Shown: positions 8,390 to 15,510 of the stretch, piece after piece
How the letters are laid out: every line of letters starts with the position of its first letter
Numbering within the stretch: the first letter of the stretch is position 1
From: Lachnospiraceae bacterium
GTDB lineage: Bacteria; Bacillota; Clostridia; Lachnospirales; Lachnospiraceae
Assembly (NCBI GenBank): GCA_024403335.1
Contig: JAKSSA010000021.1
Coordinates: 1 to 37,578, forward strand
DNA length: 37,578 bases
Direction of reading: 5' to 3'
Translations under genes and position numbers: made by a program
Notes under the pieces: model-generated
Databases searched by the model: none
The model's input: only the letters and a program-made list of their open reading frames with translations
What the model was told of the DNA's origin: nothing

Positions 8390-9858
8390 TTGTTAGCGAC
8401 TCTCTGTTCCACATCTTCTAAATCATCTTTAAAATAGTCCGGTATATTATTATCTTCTGTATACTTAAGCAACAGCTCTTTTAAATCAGTTGCATTTTTT
8501 AGTATATAATCCTTCCTTTGTAATAACAGCAAATCCTCCCTGCCATTATCCAAAAGGTATTTGAGTGCTGATAAGGCTTCTTCTCTTGTGCCAACGCACT
8601 CAAACGGTTTTTCATCTCTTATACCAATTATCTTTTCAAAATCTTCTATTAAAGCTTCCTTTTCAAGTAAATTGTCTGAAAAGATTTCTCTTAGCTTTTC
8701 TTTAGTCATAAAGGGAGACAAAATAATATATACAAAAAGGCATTTTCCGCATTCACAGCACCAATGATCATTTTTTGTTCCAAGATTACAACTTAAAAAA
8801 GCTTTGTGATATTTTTCAAGCTTGGAAAAGTTCTTAGCAATCATAATCTCCGAGAGATTTCTTAAGTAACTGAAATATTCTATTATTGTCTTACCCTCAG
8901 GTTCAATACCACTTTGTATTTTTCTGCTTAAATTTCTGAAATCATTTTCAAATTCAAGCGATTTTGAATACTGGTGATTTACCTCAAGCCCCTTTACCGA
9001 GCTTTCATTTGCACTTGCTTCGTTTGAAAGGGCAATATAGGTACAGTTTGTAAGATATGCAGCAATCAATGAAGAAAATGCTACAATAGCTGAAAAAGGT
9101 GTATGCCCGTTTAAAAAGCCTAAAGCATTCAAGTCAACTATTTTCCTGTCAAGTTTTCTTACTGCCACATAATCATCCTTTTTCTCTGAAAAAGCATCAA
9201 CACATCTCTTTATGGCATTACTCCTGTTAATACTAAAGGTTACAACCTCTGCCTTTGATTTTATCTTCTCTAAAGTCACAACAGAGTCTTTTCCACCACC
9301 TACAGGCACCAAAACTACTGGCCTTAATTTTAAGGCTTCTAATTTTTTATCTTCTGATTTGGTAGCTGATTTTAAGGCTTCTGTTTTTTTATCTTCTGAT
9401 TTTGAAGCTGCCAAAAAGATTTTTTCCTTATTTGAATTATTCCCTGAAATCTGTTTTTCCTGACTTGAAAATTTCCATGAAAACAAATCATCTTGGCTTA
9501 CAATTATGTTGTTTCTGTAAAAGAATTCCCCAAGCCCGTTGTAGTATAGTTTTTTGTAAAATGCTCTTTCCTCTTCATCTAAAGTCCCGCATTCTATAAT
9601 GATATTTTCTGCGCAAGTACACTTATAATAGCTTACCAATTCAACAAGTCCAAGGTGGAAAACCAGCTTCTTTAAAAGAATATCATCAGAAGTAATGCTA
9701 CTGTTTTTCTTTGGAAAACTCCAGGTTGGATGAAAACTTGAAAGATTTGGAATTTCAAAATTATAGCTTATATCAAAAGAAGCTTCGGTTTCTTTAATAT
9801 CGAAGCTTTTATATATAAATTCTTTATATTCTTTTCTTAGATTTTCAAAATCTGCCAC
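8386..9858 (-). CDS. murL: UDP-MurNAc-L-Ala-L-Glu epimerase-like protein (MurL)
   Basis: A 490-residue protein that I match to MurL, the ATP-dependent epimerase that turns the terminal L-Glu of UDP-MurNAc-L-Ala-L-Glu into D-Glu in Xanthomonas. A PP-loop-type motif, VPVGGGKDSVVTLEKIK, begins at residue 184 and fits adenylation of the glutamate carboxylate. Further family-like stretches are ALSNEASANESS (276-287), VNHQYSKSLEFE (293-304), and a Cys cluster HWCCECGKCLFVYIILSPF (365-383). The start is GTG with AGGAA upstream. A duplicated charged 14-residue linker lies just before the PP-loop (residues about 150-177). It overlaps murD2 by 4 bases. The family call rests on remembered motif patterns plus the murD neighbour. 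Confidence 0.8.
   Translation of the reverse strand: MADFENLRKEYKEFIYKSFDIKETEASFDISYNFEIPNLSSFHPTWSFPKKNSSITSDDILLKKLVFHLGLVELVSYYKCTCAENIIIECGTLDEEERAFYKKLYYNGLGEFFYRNNIIVSQDDLFSWKFSSQEKQISGNNSNKEKIFLAASKSEDKKTEALKSATKSEDKKLEALKLRPVVLVPVGGGKDSVVTLEKIKSKAEVVTFSINRSNAIKRCVDAFSEKKDDYVAVRKLDRKIVDLNALGFLNGHTPFSAIVAFSSLIAAYLTNCTYIALSNEASANESSVKGLEVNHQYSKSLEFENDFRNLSRKIQSGIEPEGKTIIEYFSYLRNLSEIMIAKNFSKLEKYHKAFLSCNLGTKNDHWCCECGKCLFVYIILSPFMTKEKLREIFSDNLLEKEALIEDFEKIIGIRDEKPFECVGTREEALSALKYLLDNGREDLLLLQRKDYILKNATDLKELLLKYTEDNNIPDYFKDDLEDVEQRVANK
9328..9411. repeat. Two tandem 42-bp repeats inside murL
   Basis: Copies lie at 9328-9369 and 9370-9411 and differ at only a few positions. They encode AASKSEDKKTEALK followed by SATKSEDKKLEALK. 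Being a multiple of three, the duplication keeps the frame. The peptide is Lys/Glu-rich and looks like a flexible or helical linker between the N-terminal region and the PP-loop domain. Such repeats can change copy number by slippage. Confidence 0.85.
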
Positions 9859-9978
9859 TGTCTGTTTCCTGTCTTATAAAGATTAATTCATGGTTTTTAA
9901 TCAACAATGTTTCTAATCTGATAACTTTTTGCGCTATTTATTAACCTTTCAAGCTTTATCCTGCATACACAGCTTTTT

Positions 9979-10926
9979 TTATCTTTCTCTTGGAGACTTT
10001 TTATAATTTAACAGTCTGTCATATTCCTCATCAGTAATTTCCAAAACTGTTCCATGCTTAATTCCATAAGGGAACTTAAAAGGATTTTCTTTTTCACAAT
10101 ATACCTTACCTGTTGGCAAATCATCTATAAAGAACGGAATATATCCCTGCTCTTCTTCAGGAATTGCATAATGATCAACAAATAAAGCTGTTCTGCCATC
10201 TTTTGTCTGCATGGTTGTAGGACCTTCATAGCAGCCTTCAGCCAAAGCAGTCATTTTTTCTGTAAAAGTCTTGTTTTCAATATAGGGGCCTGTAACTGAT
10301 TCTGATTCATACATTAATACAGTGCAGGGATTTCTGTCGCATTTTACAAAAAGATAATATTTACCTTTATATTCTGTAATATGAGAATCAATGATACTTG
10401 CATCTTCTCTTGAAAAAAGCATTTCTGATTCTGTGAAGGTTTTAAAATCTTTCGTTCTGGTATAGTAAATACTCATATCACCATATCCATTGCAGGCATG
10501 TCTTGATGAAAAATGAACCACATAATCATCATTTTTCCTGTCATAAATAATATCAGGAGCCCATGCGCAGCCAAAACCTTCTGCACCTACTTTAACCATT
10601 TCCTGCTCTGACCAGTGTATCAAATCAAAGCTTCTCCAAAGAGAAAGGCATTTGCTTCCCTTTCTTGATATGTTGCTCCAGTCTCCCATATATTTCCCGG
10701 GCAATCCATAGGCCAAAGACAAATCTGTTGCCATGATGACAATCTCACCTGCTTTATTTCTGACAACAGTCATATCCCTTACGCCAAAATCACCCTTATA
10801 ACTCCAAAGTACAGGTTGTCCGTCATTTACCTGTTCCCAATTATAACCATCCTTTGAAATTACAAAATAAACCTGTTCTCCATCAGGCGTTCTTTTCTCT
10901 TTAAAATGTACAAACAAATAAGCCAT
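9979..10926 (-). CDS. GH43-like five-bladed beta-propeller glycosidase
   Basis: A 315-residue protein with no signal peptide, so probably cytoplasmic. It has the repeated blade pattern of glycoside hydrolase family 43 and relatives: DGYNWEQ, SFDLIHWSEQE, FGCAWAPDIIYD, YTRTKDFKTFTE, DSHITEYKGKYYLF and YEGPTTMQTKDGR. The APDIIYD, DSHI and EGP segments are where the catalytic Asp, the second Asp and the acid Glu usually lie. Family members act on arabinose- or xylose-containing glycans; the substrate cannot be named here. Its ATG shares one base with the stop of the preceding hydrogenase-EAL gene (TAATG), so the two are translationally coupled. A GH32/GH68-like propeller is the alternative. Confidence 0.78.
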   Translation of the reverse strand: MAYLFVHFKEKRTPDGEQVYFVISKDGYNWEQVNDGQPVLWSYKGDFGVRDMTVVRNKAGEIVIMATDLSLAYGLPGKYMGDWSNISRKGSKCLSLWRSFDLIHWSEQEMVKVGAEGFGCAWAPDIIYDRKNDDYVVHFSSRHACNGYGDMSIYYTRTKDFKTFTESEMLFSREDASIIDSHITEYKGKYYLFVKCDRNPCTVLMYESESVTGPYIENKTFTEKMTALAEGCYEGPTTMQTKDGRTALFVDHYAIPEEEQGYIPFFIDDLPTGKVYCEKENPFKFPYGIKHGTVLEITDEEYDRLLNYKKSPRER

Positions 10927-13900
10927 TATTTATTTCCACCAATCTCATCTATCATTTTATTGATTTCTTCCTCATATTCGACTTCATTTTTATGGAACAA
11001 TCCCCTTATTCTGTTTCTGACAAAATGATTGGTATCCAAATCAAAATAATTTACAACAGAATAAATACAGTCGTTTTCCCCTTCAATCCTGACATTTGTC
11101 CATACCACCTTCAAAAGTGAGTACTTTCCGGACTTATTCAAGCCCCTGTAGGAATATGTGTAAGTCTTACCAAGTCTTTCATGATTATAATCGCTTCGTG
11201 CCCTCAAAACAGCATATAAAAGCTTGGATCTGTCCAATGGATGTACAACCTTAAGCATTGCCTTGTCATCCCATTTTTTAATCTCTTCATCGGTATAGCC
11301 TGAATTTTCTATAAATCCCTTTGAAGAATATATAACCTCTGCTTTTATATCAGATAACTTATTTTCTGATGAAACATTCATTATTTTAATTATCTGTGTC
11401 ATCATCGGCGACCTGTATAAAAGTTCTTCAAACAATGCATTTTTAACCTTGAGTTCATCACCTATTGATGCAGCTAAATTCCAGGCCTTCTTCTCACTGC
11501 TTATATCATTTACCAGCATGAAAATATAATTCTGCCTGCCCTGATTTCCTATAAATGAAAGGTCAACTTTCAGATTGCATCTTACATTTTCACCATCGCA
11601 CAAATCAATAAGACAGGATACATCAGAACGTGTATCTGCGCACTTAGCAAAGGCTTTTCCTATTTTTTCCCTATCCGCAGAAGAAACCAGCTTTCCCTCA
11701 TCAAAATCTTCAATTTCCTTGTCAGGGAAGGCAGATTTAGTAAAATTAATAAGCTTGGCATTATTTCTTATAACTTCAACCTTGTCAGGATAAGTAAATT
11801 CAATGATTGAAGCAGGACCTGAGTAATAATCAAAAACCTTGTTTTCTACAGATTTAGGATCAAAGAATTTAATAGAATCAATTACTTCTGCTGCATCAAT
11901 TCTTTCAATTTCCCTGCTTGTTGACGGACTTCTTAATAATTCATCATAAGAATCCCTTGGTACAGGTTTGCTGTAAAGATATCCCTGTATAATAAAACAT
12001 CCCAGATTTCCAAGAAAATCAGCCTGTTCTACGGTTTCAACGCCTTCTGCTATAACCTTCATTGACATGGAACGTGCCATCCTGATAATGGAGGAAATAA
12101 TAGTTCCTCCCTTCTCAACATTCTTTGTTTCATTGAAGAAACCGGTATCAAGCTTAAGTATATCAATCGGAATATCTTTTAATGCATTAAGAGTTGAATA
12201 ACCTGCTCCAAAATCATCCATGGCTATATTAAATCCAAGATTTTTAAGCTTATTAATCTGTGAAATAATATATTCCTTATTTGTAACAAAAGCAGATTCA
12301 GTAATCTCAAGATGAACATATTCCGGGCTTATTTCATAGCGCTTTAGCAAACTTTCAAAAAATTCAACTAATCCTTCATCATTAAAATCCTTCCTCGAAA
12401 GATTTATTGAAACCGGAACCGGGTTTATTCCCTGTTTAAGCCAGGTTGACATATCATCAAATACACATTCCCACATATAATGGTCAAGCTCAACAATAAA
12501 TCCATTTTGTTCAAACAAAGGAATGAACTTCGATGGTGGTATCATCTCCCCATCGTTTCTTATCCATCTGCACAAAGCCTCAGCACCTGTTAATTTACCG
12601 TTTGAATGGTCATACTGTGGCTGATAATATACTTTGAACTCGTGATGAAGTAAAGCATGTCTCATCATTGAGGCCAGTCTGACATTTTCTACCATCTGGT
12701 CCCTTATGCTTTTATCAAAGTAGGCAACATGATTTTTTGACTTGTCAGTAATGGTATCTGCTGCAAGCATAGCATAATCAAGCATATTCTTTACAGATAT
12801 ACTTCTGTCATCCACTATAAAGACACCGGTACGCGCTGTCACTGCAAATTCAACATCATATTCACTCAGATCATATACTTCATTGTCACGAATAATATCA
12901 AGCAGTTTGTCATCCGCGTAGCCAACAAAGCCAAAACTATCAGAACCTATTCTGGCATAATTTGTACTGTCATCTATATTTTTATGTATGGATTCGGCAA
13001 GTCCCTTTAAAACCTTATCACCGCCTTCATACCCATACATATCATTTATAAGTCTGAAGTTATTAACGTCACAAACCGCAACAAACATACGCTTGTCAGG
13101 ATTTGAATTAATTTTTCTCTCAAGTATTTCCTGAAATTCCGAACGATTATATAATCCTGTAAGCTTATCATGAGAATATATGTGTCTTACATAGGTTCCC
13201 ATATAGTTAATACAGTTTTCTTTATGATTGCAGCCTCTTCCAATAGCATATGCCATATCTTTACAGGACTCATAACCACAGGAACGACAGTCAATATGGC
13301 GCATGCTTTCGGTAATTTTGCCCATATCGTTAAAAACCATTTCATATTCTTCATCTGTTAAATCATCAGGTTTTAATGAAGTTACAGAGAATGACCTGTT
13401 AAACATATCAAGGTCTAAATCTTTAAATACATTATCAAGTAAAGAAAATCTTTCTTCCCTGGTGACATAATCATTTGCATTTACTCTTTTTCTTGCAGAA
13501 CGCCTTGCCTGTCGTAAAGCCGTTGAAGTATCAAATAAAGATCTTTCTTCATTACCTGCAGGTCCTGCCACACAGCCATGTTCACAGCCTAATAATTCAA
13601 GCATTAAAGGTCTTTCCTTGCCGGAATTGAACTCTTCACTTTCTATCATTTCCTTAAAATTAGGACCAACACAGGTTGATGAAATAACAATATCATCGTC
13701 ATCTAAGAAGAATTCAAGATAATCCTTTAATCCGCCTGGCATAGGAAGAAAGGTACCGAAAGCAACAGCCTTTAAATCAGGCTCTGTAGCTTCGTACACA
13801 TCAAAATTCCTTACACCAAAAACATTCTTCAAATCCTTTAATAAATGATAAAAAGTTACATAAAAATCATACTTCTCTGCGCCCCAAAGCTTTGACTCAT

Positions 13901-14507
13901 CTACCTTTGCAACACAAGGACTCAAAAAAGCAAGCCTGTTTTCATCATGAAGTACACGCTTGATATATATCGCTAAACAATTAGATGGCGAATAAATCGG
14001 TATTAAGTTTTTAACACGATTGGGATAATGCCTTTCGATGAAATTAACTACTGAAGGGCAGGTTGAAGAAATATAAGCAGGACATATGCCATACTCATCA
14101 CGATTATTCTTAAAATAATTCAGATATGCGTATGTCATTAAGTCTGCGCCAAAAGATACATTATAAATCTTGTCAACGCCAAGACTTTTCAGATATGTAA
14201 GAATTCGTTTTGAATCTTCTTTATATTGAAAATAAAATGAAGGATCAATTGCAATGGAAATTTTTTCGCCACTTTTTAATGCATCCAAAAAGTCATGGGT
14301 GCTGTCATTATAGCAGCGCGCATCGTGAGAACAATTCGAAATACAATGCCCGCATCTTATACAGGCATCATCGTTTACAGCAATATAAGAATTGCCATTT
14401 TCAGTTTTGGCAACATTCGCAGTAATAACAGGGCATGTCCTAATACAACTGTTACATCCTATACAGTTGTCGTTGGTATATACTACTTTCTTATTATCTG
14501 CAGACAT
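10926..14507 (-). CDS. Sensory [FeFe]-hydrogenase-like / GGDEF / EAL / PAS-like fusion protein
   Basis: A 1193-residue multidomain protein. Residues 15-25 and 49-59 are two ferredoxin-type [4Fe-4S] motifs (CIGCNSCIRTCP and CIRCGHCISNCS). Residues about 80-330 resemble the H-cluster domain: L1 STCP (Cys150), L2 LSPCVAKVDE (Cys198), L3 LLGCEHGCVAG (Cys308, Cys312). The first Cys of the usual TSCCP, a proton-relay residue, is Thr here, as expected of a sensor rather than a fast catalyst. A further Cys-rich Fe-S motif is at 407-432. Residues about 441-600 form a GGDEF domain with a degenerate active site, GSDSF (521-525). Residues about 610-860 form an EAL domain with EAL (643-645), LEITES, DDFGAGYS, EGVET and QGYLYSKP intact, suggesting active c-di-GMP phosphodiesterase. 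PAS-like segments follow. It lies between an araC-type gene and a coupled GH43-like gene. Confidence 0.88.
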   Translation of the reverse strand: MSADNKKVVYTNDNCIGCNSCIRTCPVITANVAKTENGNSYIAVNDDACIRCGHCISNCSHDARCYNDSTHDFLDALKSGEKISIAIDPSFYFQYKEDSKRILTYLKSLGVDKIYNVSFGADLMTYAYLNYFKNNRDEYGICPAYISSTCPSVVNFIERHYPNRVKNLIPIYSPSNCLAIYIKRVLHDENRLAFLSPCVAKVDESKLWGAEKYDFYVTFYHLLKDLKNVFGVRNFDVYEATEPDLKAVAFGTFLPMPGGLKDYLEFFLDDDDIVISSTCVGPNFKEMIESEEFNSGKERPLMLELLGCEHGCVAGPAGNEERSLFDTSTALRQARRSARKRVNANDYVTREERFSLLDNVFKDLDLDMFNRSFSVTSLKPDDLTDEEYEMVFNDMGKITESMRHIDCRSCGYESCKDMAYAIGRGCNHKENCINYMGTYVRHIYSHDKLTGLYNRSEFQEILERKINSNPDKRMFVAVCDVNNFRLINDMYGYEGGDKVLKGLAESIHKNIDDSTNYARIGSDSFGFVGYADDKLLDIIRDNEVYDLSEYDVEFAVTARTGVFIVDDRSISVKNMLDYAMLAADTITDKSKNHVAYFDKSIRDQMVENVRLASMMRHALLHHEFKVYYQPQYDHSNGKLTGAEALCRWIRNDGEMIPPSKFIPLFEQNGFIVELDHYMWECVFDDMSTWLKQGINPVPVSINLSRKDFNDEGLVEFFESLLKRYEISPEYVHLEITESAFVTNKEYIISQINKLKNLGFNIAMDDFGAGYSTLNALKDIPIDILKLDTGFFNETKNVEKGGTIISSIIRMARSMSMKVIAEGVETVEQADFLGNLGCFIIQGYLYSKPVPRDSYDELLRSPSTSREIERIDAAEVIDSIKFFDPKSVENKVFDYYSGPASIIEFTYPDKVEVIRNNAKLINFTKSAFPDKEIEDFDEGKLVSSADREKIGKAFAKCADTRSDVSCLIDLCDGENVRCNLKVDLSFIGNQGRQNYIFMLVNDISSEKKAWNLAASIGDELKVKNALFEELLYRSPMMTQIIKIMNVSSENKLSDIKAEVIYSSKGFIENSGYTDEEIKKWDDKAMLKVVHPLDRSKLLYAVLRARSDYNHERLGKTYTYSYRGLNKSGKYSLLKVVWTNVRIEGENDCIYSVVNYFDLDTNHFVRNRIRGLFHKNEVEYEEEINKMIDEIGGNK

Positions 14508-14527
14508 ATCACACCCTTAATATATTA

Positions 14528-15412
14528 TTACTGATTTTTCTCTAAAAATGAATTTCTTCTGTAGGTTTGAGGAGAAACTCCCATATATTTTTTAAACAGC
14601 TTGCTGAAATGATATACATCCTCATATCCTACAGCTTCTGCTATCATTCTGACATTGCCTGAATCCATGTTTTCAAGTAATTCACAGGCCTTTCCGATTC
14701 TTATTTTAATTAAATGATTTATAGGTGATTCGCCTGTTTCTTCCTTGAAAAGTTTTGAAATATAAACAGGTGACAAATACATGTTATGCGCAATCTGGTC
14801 AAGAGAAATCTTCTTGTCATAATTATTATGAAGGAAGCTTATTATCTGATTTACTACATAGCTTTTTCTGTAGCTTTCAAACTGAAGACTTGTTGTCTCC
14901 TTTTCAGGCATAACTACCATTTCACGAAGAATTGTCATTAAAAAGTTCATCAGATAGCAGCGCATCATCGCAAATTTGCCTACATTGTCTGACTCGCTTT
15001 CGCTTATCATATCATAACAGATTTTGTTAAGTTCTCTTTTTGTGCTCGGCTTAAGTTTAAGAATACTTCTGCCTAAGGGAAGTATGATTGTATTTTTAGG
15101 CATAGTAGGAAATGCATAATCTGAAAAACCAACTATAAATTCTGTGGTGTAATCATTATCCACAATAATATTTCTATGATATTCACCTGCATTGCAAACT
15201 ATTATATCCCCTTGTTCAACAGGATATGTAATACCATTTACAACATACTTACCATGTCCTGAAAGAATAAATGACATTTCAGTAAAATCGTCATGCTTAT
15301 GAAGCTTATCCTCATAATCAAGCTTACCCTTTACTGCAAACAAAAGATTGGGTAAAAAATCCATTCCCCAATAAAGATCTTTTTCTTCCAATACTGTACG
15401 ATAATCTTTCAC
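14528..15412 (-). CDS. AraC-family regulator with N-terminal cupin
   Basis: A 294-residue regulator. The N-terminal part (HKHDDFTEMSFILSGHGKY, then GDIIVCNAGEYH) is an AraC-type cupin that usually senses a sugar. The C-terminal 100 residues hold two helix-turn-helix motifs (ISLDQIAHNMYLSPVYISKL and VRMIAEAVGYEDVYHFSKLF) and end with the family signature MGVSPQTYRR. I start at the GTG at 15412, which has AGAGG five bases before it; a longer frame begins with TTG at 15430 but lacks a ribosome binding site. It is 20 bases upstream of the hydrogenase-EAL gene and probably controls that operon, including the GH43-like enzyme. Confidence 0.9.
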   Translation of the reverse strand: MKDYRTVLEEKDLYWGMDFLPNLLFAVKGKLDYEDKLHKHDDFTEMSFILSGHGKYVVNGITYPVEQGDIIVCNAGEYHRNIIVDNDYTTEFIVGFSDYAFPTMPKNTIILPLGRSILKLKPSTKRELNKICYDMISESESDNVGKFAMMRCYLMNFLMTILREMVVMPEKETTSLQFESYRKSYVVNQIISFLHNNYDKKISLDQIAHNMYLSPVYISKLFKEETGESPINHLIKIRIGKACELLENMDSGNVRMIAEAVGYEDVYHFSKLFKKYMGVSPQTYRRNSFLEKNQ

Positions 15413-15465
15413 AAAATACCTCTTCTTCAATATAAAATAATACAGAACCTTGTATAACTTTTTAC

Positions 15466-15494
15466 ATTATCCCACACTAAAGCCTAAAAGTAAA
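15466..15494 (-). promoter_or_regulatory. Possible promoter of the araC-hydrogenase/EAL-GH43 operon
   Basis: The minus strand has TTTACT (15489-15494), a 17-base spacer and GATAAT (15466-15471), about 54 bases before the araC-type start. The -10 matches consensus at five positions, the -35 at four. It sits in the only gap between the M14 gene and the regulator. Prediction only. Confidence 0.4.
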
Positions 15495-15510
15495 GATTTT
15501 TCAAATATGC

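Noticed and set aside
9859-9978. Possible terminator or promoter between the GH43-like gene and murL
   Set aside because: I found no stable stem with a T-run and no good -35/-10 pair, so the two may be cotranscribed, but I cannot support a site.
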